Made by a program: the position numbers and the translations under genes
Notes under the pieces: generated by a model
Seen by the model: only the letters and a program-made list of their open reading frames with translations
Databases searched by the model: none
Told to the model about the DNA's origin: nothing
Source of the DNA: Roseiarcus sp963751165
Lineage (GTDB): Bacteria; Pseudomonadota; Alphaproteobacteria; Rhizobiales; Beijerinckiaceae
Direction of reading: 5' to 3'
DNA length: 64,000 nt
Assembly: GCA_963751165.1 (NCBI GenBank)
Contig: CAVVTP010000010.1
Location: 124,001-188,000 of the forward strand
Part shown: positions 17,025 to 26,360 of the stretch, piece after piece
How the letters are laid out: each line of letters starts with the position of its first letter
Numbering within the stretch: the first letter of the stretch is position 1

Positions 17025-17234
17025 ATGGCGATCGCTTTGGCGTCGAAGTCGCCGCTTCTCCGCTTTTTCCCGTCGATCACGCCTCATTTCGAACCCGTTC
17101 GAGAGCTATTCGAAATGTTGGAGAACGGGGTCGCGCCCGCTCTCGTGCAGGCGCCGTCGATGACCCGCTCGACCACGCTTTTTCGTAAGAAGCGGCTCGC
17201 GTCGGAGTTTGAGTGGTGTCGGCGATCGAAGTAA
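17025..17234 (+). CDS. Small uncertain frame between extensin-like and desaturase genes
   Basis: 69 residues starting shortly after GGGGAAAAATC, overlapping the next gene by 22 bases. No domain is recognised. The spacing after the extensin-like gene would allow coupling, but the sequence may be non-coding. Confidence 0.25.
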   Translation: MAIALASKSPLLRFFPSITPHFEPVRELFEMLENGVAPALVQAPSMTRSTTLFRKKRLASEFEWCRRSK

Positions 17235-18262
17235 ACTGCGCGGCGACGGCGCGCGACTGGGCGCGGGTGGTTGCTCCCTACCGCCGTCCGAACGCGGCGC
17301 GCGGCGTCTTCGAGCTCGGAGTCACCGTCCTGCCCTTCGTCGCGCTGTGGGCGGCTATGCTGCTTGCCTCGCGCAACGGCATGGTCTGGCTCTCGTTCGC
17401 TATGGCGCCGTTCGCCGCTGGGCTGCTCGCCCGCCTCTTCATGATCCAGCACGACTGCGGACATGGGGGCCTCTTTCCGAGCAAGCCCGCCAACGACTGG
17501 GTTGGCCGGGCGATCGGAATCATCACCATGACGCCCTACGATCACTGGCGCCGTCTCCACGCGATTCATCATGCGACCGCCGGCAACCTCGACCGGCGCG
17601 GCATCGGCGACATCAACACGCTGACGCTTCGCGAATATTTTGCCCGCAATTGGCGCGACCGGCTCGCCTACCGTCTCTACCGCCATCCGCTCGTGATGTT
17701 CGGGCTGGGGCCGCTTTATGTTTTCCTGCTCGAGAACCGGCTGCCACTCGGCTTCATGCGAAAAGGCCCCATGCCGTGGCTCAGCACCATGACCACCAAC
17801 GCCGGGCTCTTCGTCGCTGCAGGCCTCCTGATCTGGGCCGTCGGGCTCGCGTCGTTCCTGATGGTTTACCTGCCGATCTTCGCGATCGGCGGGGCGATCG
17901 CGGTGTGGTTCTTCTATGTGCAGCATCAATTCGAGGAAACGACGTGGGAGGGGAGCGCGGATTGGAGCCAGCCCGAGGCGGCGCTGCACGGCAGCTCCTT
18001 TTACGACTTGCCGTCGCCGTTGCCCTGGCTCTCCGGCAACATCGGCGTGCATCACGTGCATCACCTGTCGAGCGGCATTCCCTTCTACCGGCTTCCAGAG
18101 GTTTTGCGGGACCATCCCGAGCTCAAAAAGGTGGGCCGCCGGCTCACGCTCAAGGAAAGCCTCGCCTGTGTCCGGCTCGCGCTTTGGGATGAGGATAGGC
18201 GGCGTATGGTGTCGTTCGGCGAGGCATGGGCGTCGCAGCGCGCTGTTTCCCGGGCAGACTGA
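17213..18262 (+). CDS. Fatty acid desaturase
   Basis: 349-residue membrane di-iron desaturase. The three histidine boxes are HDCGHG (about residue 83), HRLHAIHH (about 119) and HHVHH near the C terminus (about 283), with FFYVQHQFEE before the third. Hydrophobic helices precede and separate the boxes. It introduces a double bond in acyl chains; the position of the bond cannot be read. The start is GTG (17213 or 17216). Confidence 0.9.
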   Translation: MVSAIEVNCAATARDWARVVAPYRRPNAARGVFELGVTVLPFVALWAAMLLASRNGMVWLSFAMAPFAAGLLARLFMIQHDCGHGGLFPSKPANDWVGRAIGIITMTPYDHWRRLHAIHHATAGNLDRRGIGDINTLTLREYFARNWRDRLAYRLYRHPLVMFGLGPLYVFLLENRLPLGFMRKGPMPWLSTMTTNAGLFVAAGLLIWAVGLASFLMVYLPIFAIGGAIAVWFFYVQHQFEETTWEGSADWSQPEAALHGSSFYDLPSPLPWLSGNIGVHHVHHLSSGIPFYRLPEVLRDHPELKKVGRRLTLKESLACVRLALWDEDRRRMVSFGEAWASQRAVSRAD

Positions 18263-18301
18263 ACGCGGCGAATCGGGCTTGGTCGGGTCGGGCCCCGCCG
18301 G

Positions 18302-19123
18302 TCAGCCTGGCGCCGCGGTACTGGTCTCGTCGGTCCACACGCGGAATGACTTGAGGATGTGCGGACCGAACGAGTTGACGAGCGGAATATCGGCCGCGTC
18401 GCGTCCGCGGGCGATGAGGATGCGGCCGATGCGCGGCATGTTGTGGCGCGCGTCGAAGGTATGCCATTTGCCGCCGAGGAAGACATCGAACCAGGCGTTG
18501 AAGTCCATCGGCGCCGGGTCCGGCGGCACCCCGATGTCGCCGAGATAGCCGTTGCAGTAGCGTGCCGGAATGTTCATGCAGCGGCAGAAGGCGACTGCGA
18601 GATGCGCGAAGTCGCGGCATACGCCGACTTTTTCGGCATAGGCCTCGTATGCAGTGCGCGTCGCACGCGCGCTCTGATAGCCAAACGTGATATGGCCGTT
18701 GACGAAATCGCAGATCGCCTGCACCCGCGGCCAGCCGGGCGCCGCGTGGCCGAAATGGTTCCAGGCGATTTGGCTGAGCCTGTCGGTTTCGACGTAGCGG
18801 CTGCCGACGAGATAGAGCAGCGTGTCGTCAGGAAGATCCGCCACCGGGATTTCAGCCGCGTCGGCGACGACGGGATCGGGGAGGCCGCTGACTTCGATCA
18901 CGCCGGAATTTGAGATCGCGAGGTCGCCGGTCGGGGCATTGAATCGTCGGCAGCGATTACCGAACACGTCCGCATAAAGCCTCGATTCCACATGCGGGCT
19001 CGTGGCGAAGGGCGTTTCCGCCCGCACCGCGGGGATGCAGGAGGGATGGACGTCGAGCTGACACACCATCGGCGTCGGCGCGTCGCAGGTGAAAGTCATT
19101 TCATAGCCATAGCGGATCAGCAT
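18302..19123 (-). CDS. Transglutaminase-like domain protein
   Basis: 273 residues. The N-terminal beta region (about 1-95) is the bacterial transglutaminase-like N domain. The catalytic triad lies in GVCRDFAHLAVAF (Cys), KWHTFDARHN (His and Asp). Proteins of this type act as cysteine proteases or amidases on unknown targets. It converges with the desaturase and stands alone. Confidence 0.9.
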   Translation of the reverse strand: MLIRYGYEMTFTCDAPTPMVCQLDVHPSCIPAVRAETPFATSPHVESRLYADVFGNRCRRFNAPTGDLAISNSGVIEVSGLPDPVVADAAEIPVADLPDDTLLYLVGSRYVETDRLSQIAWNHFGHAAPGWPRVQAICDFVNGHITFGYQSARATRTAYEAYAEKVGVCRDFAHLAVAFCRCMNIPARYCNGYLGDIGVPPDPAPMDFNAWFDVFLGGKWHTFDARHNMPRIGRILIARGRDAADIPLVNSFGPHILKSFRVWTDETSTAAPG

Positions 19124-19283
19124 TGAGGCCTCGAAATTCAGTCGGACGGCGCGGCGAATCCTTTACAAGAAATGAGCCAAGGCAACGTCCGGCCTGTCAA
19201 AGCGGAATCACGATGATCGCTTATCGATCAATCCCTAAGCATCCGCAAGCTTTTGCGGTTCCTCGAGGCCGTGGAGGACACCA

Positions 19284-19395
19284 ATGCAAATGCCCGATTA
19301 TGCCTTCCTGATCGAGCGATTGTCCGAAGGGGATGGAGCGGGTTCCTGCCGAGGATTCCCGATCTTCCTAGCTGCATGTGGGACGGCGAGATGCG
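19284..19395 (+). pseudogene. HicB-type antitoxin N-terminal relic
   Basis: After GGAGG at 19273 the frame reads MQMPDYAFLIERLSEGDGAG. One base later it continues FLPRIPDLPSCMWDGE, the start of a HicB fold (…PDLPGC…DGE…). The rest of the antitoxin is gone. No toxin gene is adjacent. Confidence 0.6.
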
Positions 19396-19399
19396 GTGT

Positions 19400-19647
19400 G
19401 GCCGCAGCAAGTGGCCAACGTCGCGGCTCGGGCGCAACCGGCTGCCGACGAGGCGACAGTCTGTACGACAAGTCCTGATGTTCGTATTGTGCGCATGCCG
19501 GCCCTAATCGGGGCGAAAAAATTCCCTGCGTGTCGGCTAAGGGAGTTTTGCCGCAAGAACCTGAAATAAGACGCATTTTCTGGGCGGAGTTTCGTTCAAA
19601 AGGCGGAGTTCGCTGCGAATTCGCTGCCGCACAGGGACTTCTTATCC
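19400..19647. other. Intergenic with degraded GGGAATT-type repeat
   Basis: No gene. ATTCCCTGCG and AAGGGAG blocks at 19520-19545 resemble the dispersed repeat family at 21905 and 52485. Confidence 0.4.
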
Positions 19648-20133
19648 TCATCGATTGATTTCGATCAGAAGTACCCATGATATTGCCCCGGCGAAGGCGA
19701 AGGCGAGGATGACGCCGGATGGATACCAGGCGAGGCCCCACCAGTCGTTCCTCAGCGCCACCAGGGCCGACCCGACAAGGAGCGTCCAAGACGCCGCCTG
19801 GCCGATCAAGAACGACCCAAGGGCCTTGCGCCGGAACTGCCTGTCCGTCGCGCGATAGCCCGCGATCTGCAGCCAGAAAAGGATCGCGATCTGCCCGGCT
19901 GAGAGCGTGAGCGCCGCCGCGCCGAACGTGCGCGGCCGCCAGTCGGGGGCAAGGGCGAGGCTCGCGATCGCAAAGACGAGGAATAGCGAGGTCAGCCCCT
20001 GGATTTCCCGCTGCGCCAGCCCCGGCAGCTTGAGAATGCGCTCCTGGTTGACCGACAGGCTGACGAACAGAAGGCCCGCGAGCGCGGCGGCCGCGCCGAG
20101 TTCCCCGACGAAGAAGTCGTGCCATGCTTCCAT
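19648..20133 (-). CDS. Hypothetical four-helix membrane protein
   Basis: About 161 residues when started at 20133 (MEAWHDFFVGELGAAAALAG). Four hydrophobic helices are visible, with SVNQERILKLPGLAQREIQG in a loop after the first. The pattern is seen in small conserved membrane proteins of unknown role. The longer upstream frame to 20286 looks non-coding (rich in Arg, Ser, Pro). Confidence 0.7.
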   Translation of the reverse strand: MEAWHDFFVGELGAAAALAGLLFVSLSVNQERILKLPGLAQREIQGLTSLFLVFAIASLALAPDWRPRTFGAAALTLSAGQIAILFWLQIAGYRATDRQFRRKALGSFLIGQAASWTLLVGSALVALRNDWWGLAWYPSGVILAFAFAGAISWVLLIEINR

Positions 20134-20391
20134 GCCGTCCCAACCCCGTATGGTCCCGAGCCTACTCGCGGGGCCCCGGCTTGCGCCAGAATGTCGCGGT
20201 CGGCCGGGCGTGCTCGGATGACGATGACAGGAGCGCCGGGAGACTGGTAAGAAGTAAGCGCTGGAAGTCCGCTGCCAACGGTTCACCCAGCGCCGCGTCG
20301 CTGGAATTGCGCCTGCGCCTTATTGAACACGGCATGGCTTGGTAAAGTGCCAGGCGTGCCGCACAGGGCTGAGTGTTCAGAAACCGTCGCT

Positions 20392-21363
20392 ATGACCCAA
20401 GCATCGGGAGCGAGACAGGAAGCTCCCTCGATTACCCGGCCCGACCAAAGGGCGACGCTCGTCTTCATTCTGGGGCTCGGCGCGCTTCTGTATTGGCTGT
20501 GCCGCTTCCATCCATCCTGGATGCCGGCCTGGGCGCCGTGGGACTTTTCCTGGCCCGAATATCTGGCGTTCGCCCTGACAATCCTTTGGTTCCTTCGCGG
20601 CCTGGGGGCAACCCCTGAGGCTTCGCGCCCGTCCATAGGGCGGCGAATCGCCTTCTTTTCGGGCCTCGCCCTGCTTTACGCGGTGTTGCAGACCCATTTC
20701 GACTATATGGCCCAGCACATGTTCTTCCTGAACCGAATTCAGCATGTCGTGATGCATCATATCGGGCCTTTCCTGATTGCCCTCGGCTGTGCGGGGGAAA
20801 CGATTGGGCGCGGCATGCCGCCGCGGCTGCGGCGCATGGCCGAGAGCCGCCCCGCCGCTTTGACGATCCGTGTCCTGCAACAGCCGGTGGTGGCGGTCTT
20901 CCTGTTTGTCGGCCTCTTTTATTTCTGGCTCGTTCCCCCCGTCCATTTTCGAGCGATGATCGATCCCCGTCTCTACGCCCTGATGAATGCGAGCATGGTC
21001 CTTGACGGGCTCCTCTTTTGGTCGCTTACGCTCGATCCGCGACCGCGGCCGCCAGCGCGCGTTTCCTACGCCGCGCGCTTCGTGCTCGCCGTCGTGGTCA
21101 TGTTTCCGCAAATCGCATTGGGAGCCGTAATCACGTTTTCGACACACGACCTTTTTCCCTATTACGATCTGTGCGGCCGGCTGTTTCCCTCCCTCGACGC
21201 GCTCGCCGACCAGCAAATTGGCGGCATTGTGATCTGGATTCCGCCGGTGATGATGAGCGTGATCGGCGCGTTGCTGGTCGTCAATGCATTTCGAATTCAC
21301 GAAGAAACATCTGAGGCAAAAAGACATGGCCTGTCCTCGAGCGCGACGTTCGCCGGCCGCTAG
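20392..21363 (+). CDS. ctaG: Cytochrome c oxidase assembly factor CtaG (caa3 type)
   Basis: About 323 residues with seven or more membrane helices. Family features include the HFDYMAQHMFFLNRIQHVVMHH-like stretch (histidines and methionines that may bind copper, about residues 104-125) and LTLDPRPRP in a loop. These proteins assist copper insertion into oxidase. The next gene, a PCuAC copper chaperone, overlaps its end, and a SCO protein lies 2 kb away, which supports a copper-delivery group. The start at 20392 is uncertain; an ATG at 20323 is in frame. Confidence 0.85.
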   Translation: MTQASGARQEAPSITRPDQRATLVFILGLGALLYWLCRFHPSWMPAWAPWDFSWPEYLAFALTILWFLRGLGATPEASRPSIGRRIAFFSGLALLYAVLQTHFDYMAQHMFFLNRIQHVVMHHIGPFLIALGCAGETIGRGMPPRLRRMAESRPAALTIRVLQQPVVAVFLFVGLFYFWLVPPVHFRAMIDPRLYALMNASMVLDGLLFWSLTLDPRPRPPARVSYAARFVLAVVVMFPQIALGAVITFSTHDLFPYYDLCGRLFPSLDALADQQIGGIVIWIPPVMMSVIGALLVVNAFRIHEETSEAKRHGLSSSATFAGR

Positions 21364-21817
21364 GGCGGCTCTCGACCGGATGCTTGTTCTTGGCGTCGTT
21401 CTGGCCGGCGCGCTTGCAGCCGGTACGGCCCAGCCCTTGGAGCAGGGGCTTGCCATTGGCGATTCCTGGATGCGCTTCATCATGCCGTCGCGCCCGGCGG
21501 CGGGATATTTCACCCTGTCCAACGCGACGTCTGCGCCTGTCACGCTGGTCGGCGCGGCCTCGCCCGCCTGCGGCGCCCTGATGCTGCATCGGACTGTTCA
21601 CGAGGGAAACGTCGACACAATGGCGATGGTGAAGGACGTCATCGTTCCGGCTCATGGCGGCGTGAGCTTCGCGCCCGGCGGCTACCATCTCATGTGCATG
21701 TCGCCTTCGCCGCAGATGATTCCCGGCCATTCGGTTCGCATCACGCTTCGCTTCGCGAACGGCGTTGAAATCACGGCGAGCTTTCCGGTGCGCGGCCCAG
21801 CCGAAACAAATCGCTAG
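21326..21817 (+). CDS. PCu(A)C-type periplasmic copper chaperone
   Basis: About 163 residues with a basic, hydrophobic export signal. The fold is shown by GDSWMRFIMPSRPAAGYFTL and the metal site by LMLHRTVHEGNVDTMAMV and GGYHLMCMSP, matching the H(M)x10Mx21HxM spacing of PCuAC. It passes Cu(I) to the CuA or CuB site of cytochrome oxidase in the periplasm. It overlaps the ctaG end, so coupling is likely. An earlier in-frame ATG (21284) lies deeper inside ctaG. Confidence 0.88.
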   Translation: MACPRARRSPAARAALDRMLVLGVVLAGALAAGTAQPLEQGLAIGDSWMRFIMPSRPAAGYFTLSNATSAPVTLVGAASPACGALMLHRTVHEGNVDTMAMVKDVIVPAHGGVSFAPGGYHLMCMSPSPQMIPGHSVRITLRFANGVEITASFPVRGPAETNR

Positions 21818-21904
21818 ACTAGTGCGGTGACTCTAACACTCCGATCCTCCCCGATCGCGTGGAACGGGACGCCCGGCCTGAGGAAGTCGGGCTCCCGCGC
21901 GGTT

Positions 21905-22160
21905 GAGTTCCCTGGCATCAGGGAAAACAACAGGGAATTTTTCGCCTTTTGGCCGTCTTTCGGAAAAACCGCGGTAAAAAGCTTCACGATTCCAAGCGAT
22001 TTCCACCAAAATTCCCTGCGCGGCCGAGCAGGGAATTTTTTGAGCCGAGCAGGGAATTCAAATTCCCTGCCCGGCGCAAAGCAGGGATATCTCGCGCCCG
22101 ACCCGCTCTGTCGGCGCCATTCGGGCTCGGGCGCCTCGGGAAAACCAGAAGATAGCCAAA
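21905..22160. repeat. GGGAATT-type dispersed repeat
   Basis: Successive CAGGGAATTTTT, AAATTCCCTGCG and GAGCAGGGAATT blocks, about 20-30 bases apart. The same type of block occurs at 52485-52660, 19520 and in repeat R1. In Hyphomicrobiales such sequences are often mis-annotated as proteins rich in 'NREF'. The repeat adjoins the IS1380 relic. Confidence 0.7.
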
Positions 22161-22167
22161 AAAATCG

Positions 22168-23842
22168 TTAGCCCGCATTTCTCACAGGGCTCCATGGCGG
22201 CGCGCTTGCTGTTTGAGCGCGGCCGCGTTGCCCAAGCCTTGATGGCAGAAAGGCCTTGTGGCGGGAATTACAGACGCACGGCGGGGGCCGCCGGATAGGC
22301 GGCGCTATTTTGGGTTATGTCGAGTGTGCGCTGTCTGGTTCGTCAGATCGCCGCTGCGGCGAGCCGGACGTGGGCGATCCGGAATTCGCGCGGGTAGGGG
22401 AAGGATGAGGCCATGGCGAGCTTGATGCGGCGGACAGAGATTCGGACGAGGGCGCCAATCTTGAGGAACGTGAGACGGATGGTTGCCGCAATTGGCCTTG
22501 GCGAACTGCGTGCGCTGGAGGCCGATGCGGCGCAAGGCGCACGAGCAGAACATAGGCGAAGGAAGCAAACCACAGCCGGAGCTGATTGGCGCGCATGGTC
22601 GCGGTCGAGGTGCGGTCGGCGAACAGGTCGATCTTGGCATTCCTTGATGCGGTTCTCCATCTCGCCGCGGGCGCAATAGACGCTGCTCGTAGAGAGGCCG
22701 GGCGCTTGCTCTTCGGCGCGCTGAGCGAAGTGACGATGAAGCGCGGATTGGCCTCGCCTTGCCCGTCTATTCGGCCTTGGCGATGACCCGGCGCTGGCGC
22801 GCACCAACTGTCCAGCGTGGTCCACGGGAAGTCCTTGAAGCGACGCACCGGCTTGCCGCTGCGCCTCCGCTCTGAGCCTCGGCCGACGGCGAACTCGGCG
22901 CTCGATCACCGCGACGAGGCGGTCATTGCTGCGCCAGGCCGAAGAGATAATCCACCCGGTTGGCCTCGCACCAGGCCATCAACGCTTCGCGGGCAAAGCC
23001 GGAATCGGCGCGCAGGAAGATGCGCAGCTGTGCGGCCAGCGAGCGCGGATCTGCGCCGCGATGCGGGCGATCTCCTCGACCGCCCCGGCGGAAGCGTCGA
23101 TGTCGGCTTTGCCGCAGCTTCGCCGCCAGGAGATGGCGGCCGCAGAACACGTAAAGCGGCAGATAACAATAGCAGTCGTAATAGCCGTGGAAGAACCGGC
23201 CCTCCTGATGGCCGTGCAGCGGGTCGTCGGTGGCGTCGAGATCGAGGATGATCTGCTTCGGCGGGCGGCCGATGCGCCTCGAGGAACAAGTCGACCGGCA
23301 GCCGCTCGATCGATCGCCGCATCGTGGCTGATCTTGTGATAGCGGGTCGGCAGCGGCCGGCTGAGCTCGAGCCGGTTCAGCGTCGACTTGCCCGCCACCG
23401 GCAGCGCAATCCTCGCGCCGCGCTTCCAGCTTGCCGGCGAGGATCGCCATCACCGGGTCATGGCGCAGGTCGATCGTGATCGTTGAGGTCCTCATAGCCG
23501 AGCGCCAGTCCCGAACACCCGCTGGCCGATCAGCGTCTTGACCTCGTGCTCGATCAGGTCCTGGCGGCGCGCGTCGCGGAAGCAGGCGGCGAACCGATCG
23601 ATGAGACCGATCGCCCGGTCGGTTGAGCCAAGCAGCGTCGCACCGGCGTCCGAGGTGATGCTTCCGCCGTCGAAAGCAGCCACCACCCAACGTCCTTCAA
23701 CCGGTTCAAATTCAAACAAATCCGGGATACAGTCTGTTTGCATCGAGGCACCTCGCGAGTCCAAGCTAAGCTGTTGCTGCACAACATACTTTCGCTGATT
23801 CGCGGCCTCGATGCACCTACTGTTTGAGAAATCGGGCTAGGT
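22168..23842 (-). mobile_element. IS1380 family element, decayed
   Basis: Left end near 22168, TTAGCCCGCATTTCTCAC, and right end near 23823, GTTTGAGAAATCGGGCTAG, are imperfect complements of each other and match the CCTAGCCCGATTTCTCAAAC type end of this family. The transposase gene inside is broken in many places. Confidence 0.75.
22343..23743 (-). pseudogene. IS1380 family transposase, multiply frameshifted
   Basis: The start MQTDCIPDLFEFEPVEGR, the segment ITSDAGATLLGSTDRAIGL, the block LDLDATDDPLHGHQEGRFFH, HGYYDCYCYLPLYVFCGRHL, ILLRADSGFAREALMAWC-like sequence and ANQLRLWFASFAYVLL near the end appear in order but in different frames. At least five indels separate them; unlike other frameshifts here, those I could place do not fall in GANTC sites. 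The gene is dead. Confidence 0.85.
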
Positions 23843-23898
23843 GCGCTTACTGGGCGCGCCGCCGGGGTCGGCAACCTCCTCTACAGAGCGCACCCGGG

Positions 23899-24597
23899 CT
23901 AGATCAGCCGCCATAGGCGGGCGATGAGGCCGGGTTGGCTCTTGTCCTCGGCAAGCCGTTCGAGATCGGCCGTCACGCCGGCAATATCGGCGTTCGAGGC
24001 GATCAGGGGGGAAACGAGCAGCCGCGCGGCGCCCGACTTGTCGAACACATAGATCGCCGAGCTGTGTGTCACCTGGTAAGGCTCGTCTTTGGTCGCGGGC
24101 GTCACCGAATAGACCACGCGATAGCGGCGGGCCAGCGCGGCAAGCTGATCGGGCGCGCCGCGCAAAGCCTCGATCTGAGGGGCGAAGTTCTTTGTGTAGT
24201 CCTTGAGAATTGGAAGCGTGTCGCGATCCGGGTCGACGGTGACGAACAGGACTCGAATTTGCCGCGCCTCGGCGCCTACCCGGCCGAGAATCTCGCTGAC
24301 GTTCGCGAGCGTCGTGGGGCATACGTCCGGGCAAAACGTGTAGCCGAAATAGAGCATGACGACCTTGCCGCGATAATCCGCTTCGGTCACTGCTTTGCCG
24401 TCGGACGCCCGCGTCATGCTGAATTCGAGCGGCGGCGAACTGCCCTCTATGACCGTCGAGGCCCATTTCGCGTCGTGATCGCAGCCGGCAAGCAGCGCGG
24501 TCGCCAGGAGGGCGAACAAAGCGCCTGAGAGCCCGGACACGCGCCTCCGCGCGATCCGGTATTGAAAGCGGCTCCAAGCGGCGTGCGGCGAAGACAT
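23899..24597 (-). CDS. SCO1/SenC family copper protein
   Basis: About 232 residues when started at 24597 (MSSPHAAWSRF). An N-terminal hydrophobic segment ends in LLAGCDHD, a probable lipobox. The thioredoxin-like fold carries the copper site: YTFCPDVCPTT (CxxxC) and VTHSSAIYVFD (His). It delivers copper to, or keeps reduced, the CuA site of cytochrome oxidase. Together with CtaG and PCuAC on the other strand it completes a copper-delivery set, now separated by the IS1380 relic. Confidence 0.92.
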   Translation of the reverse strand: MSSPHAAWSRFQYRIARRRVSGLSGALFALLATALLAGCDHDAKWASTVIEGSSPPLEFSMTRASDGKAVTEADYRGKVVMLYFGYTFCPDVCPTTLANVSEILGRVGAEARQIRVLFVTVDPDRDTLPILKDYTKNFAPQIEALRGAPDQLAALARRYRVVYSVTPATKDEPYQVTHSSAIYVFDKSGAARLLVSPLIASNADIAGVTADLERLAEDKSQPGLIARLWRLI

Positions 24598-24815
24598 GGT
24601 GCGTTTCGCTATGCCCGACCAAGGACAGCATTGTGGCGGCCGCCTCACGCCCGAGTGAGGAACGTCACCTGGGAGGTCGTCGGAACATGGTGTCGGACCG
24701 TCCAGCTGGACCACGAGTCACCTGCGACCGGCGCAAGCCGATGGCAGTTCTGGATTTGGCGCAGCCGCTCTGAAGCTTGCCGCGTAGCGTCGCTTTTTCG
24801 CGGTCGACGGCCCGT

Positions 24816-25673
24816 TCAGGTCGCGTGGACAAGCCGCGGCCGGACGGGTTCATTCAACTCCTGCCGCAGCCGCATCAGCTGCTCGGCAAAAGGAATAAAT
24901 AGTTGAAGATAGACATAGGCCTGGTCGCGCGACGGCGGTTTGCCGCCCGACGGTTGCCCGGACTCGTTTTTCGCGATGCGCAGGAGCGACTGCATGATAT
25001 GCAAATTGTTCTCCAATTCCTCGGTCGCCGCTCTCGGCAGGAGACCGAGGATCGGTTTGATCGCCTCCTGAAACCGCGAGATCTTGGCCCTGATATGCAA
25101 CCCGTCACCGATGCGGGAAAAGTAGTTTCCATAAGTCTGGCTGTTTTTTGCGACGTGCAACAATCTCAGGAACTCGATTTCGGCCGCGAGGCCGAGCAGG
25201 ACGCAGGTCGACAGCAGGCAGTCCATGTAGAAGGCTGCGACCGCTTCCCGAAGATAAAGGACGGCCTCTGGACAGACGTCGACCGCCCCGGACCGCAACG
25301 CTTTCATGAATCCCGCCTTGTTGTGAAAGCGATCGGGCCCCTGTTGGAGAGCGGCTTCGCCGAAGCGGGTGAGCCTGAGCCACGGCCACCCCGGGTTTGA
25401 AGCGTTCAGGCCCAGGGTCAGAATCCCTTGCCGGAACAGGTCCCACACGATTTCGAGAACCAGCTCCCCATCGTTCGGGTGCAATTGGTTGGCTGAGCCG
25501 TGTGAAAAATACTGGCGTTCCCGCGCGGAACTGTCCCGCTTGTAAAGTGCAAGGGCGGTCTGCTCCAGAAGTTTCTCGAATCTGTCGACGCCGTTGCTGC
25601 TATAGTCGAGCATGACGTCGATGACCACATCACGCAACTCTTCGTAACTGTGCTCCTGTTGATTCCAGTTCAT
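24816..25673 (-). CDS. Hypothetical protein, possible winged-helix N terminus
   Basis: 285 residues, soluble. Conserved-looking stretches are HPNDGELVLEIVWDLFRQGI followed by LTLGLNASNPGWPWLRLTRFG near residues 66-110, which resembles a winged-helix domain, and a mainly helical C-terminal half from about 135. The start MNWNQQEHSYEELRDVV is good. I cannot name the family. It is not in an operon; the exported protein gene at 25882 is divergent. Confidence 0.7.
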   Translation of the reverse strand: MNWNQQEHSYEELRDVVIDVMLDYSSNGVDRFEKLLEQTALALYKRDSSARERQYFSHGSANQLHPNDGELVLEIVWDLFRQGILTLGLNASNPGWPWLRLTRFGEAALQQGPDRFHNKAGFMKALRSGAVDVCPEAVLYLREAVAAFYMDCLLSTCVLLGLAAEIEFLRLLHVAKNSQTYGNYFSRIGDGLHIRAKISRFQEAIKPILGLLPRAATEELENNLHIMQSLLRIAKNESGQPSGGKPPSRDQAYVYLQLFIPFAEQLMRLRQELNEPVRPRLVHAT

Positions 25674-25881
25674 TTCGCTCTCCCGCCCGAAAACGACAAT
25701 CCGATTCGCCTAACCGCATCGGTGGCCGGCAGGCTCAGAGGCCAACCTTTTGCCGGGCTTTTTTCCGAGTTTGTGGCGCTGTTACGAGTTGGGAATTGAC
25801 CCACCGCCCACAGAGCGGCGAGAATGCCCCCGACGCCATGCGGTCGGGCACAGCCGACGATCGCCACGCGAAAGGCGCGGG
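25674..25881. other. Divergent intergenic region
   Basis: Holds the promoters for 24816-25673 (minus) and 25882-26340 (plus). No clear operator was seen. Confidence 0.4.
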
Positions 25882-26340
25882 ATGCGGACAGCTTTTGTTG
25901 CGCGAGTGGCGTTGACGGCAGGGGCCGTCCTTTTCGCCGCCGGTCCGTCGGGGGCGAAGCCGACGCAAGGCTCTGCCTCAACGGTAGACCTCAAGCCCGG
26001 GCAGGAGCTGACCTTCTCCGTCGCGGAGGCCGACGGCCGCGTCACGCTTGGGCCCGCGCAGGCGTCGAAACCCGGGACGGCTCGGCCGAGAGACGGAGAA
26101 ATCACCGTCAGTATGGTCAAGCACGGCCTCTCGCCCTACGCCGAGATCACCGCGAGCGAGAAGACCTCCGAACCCGTCGACTTCGTGGCGACCGGCCTGA
26201 TTGGCGACATCAAGATCGACGAGGTGGTGCTCTGCGGGCAAATGGTGGGATCCGCCACCAACCGGATCGCCTCCGGCTCGTGGCGCGTTTCGCTCAGCCG
26301 GTTCTCCATCCGCCAGAGTGGGCAGGATTGCCGGCAATGA
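25882..26340 (+). CDS. Hypothetical exported protein
   Basis: 152 residues with a signal peptide (MRTAFVARVALTAGAVLFAA, cut near SGA-KP). The mature part is a beta-rich domain: LKPGQELTFSVAEADGRVTL, ITVSMVKHGLSPYAEITASE, and two cysteines near the end (VVLCGQ and QDCRQ). The family is not recognised. It is followed 20 bases later by a DUF2188-like gene on the same strand. Confidence 0.65.
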   Translation: MRTAFVARVALTAGAVLFAAGPSGAKPTQGSASTVDLKPGQELTFSVAEADGRVTLGPAQASKPGTARPRDGEITVSMVKHGLSPYAEITASEKTSEPVDFVATGLIGDIKIDEVVLCGQMVGSATNRIASGSWRVSLSRFSIRQSGQDCRQ

Positions 26341-26360
26341 CCGGCGAAGGAGGTCGTGCG

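Noticed and set aside
17084..18115. Long antisense frame opposite the desaturase
   Set aside because: The plus strand encodes all three histidine boxes of a desaturase; the antisense product is low in hydrophobic order and shows no family.
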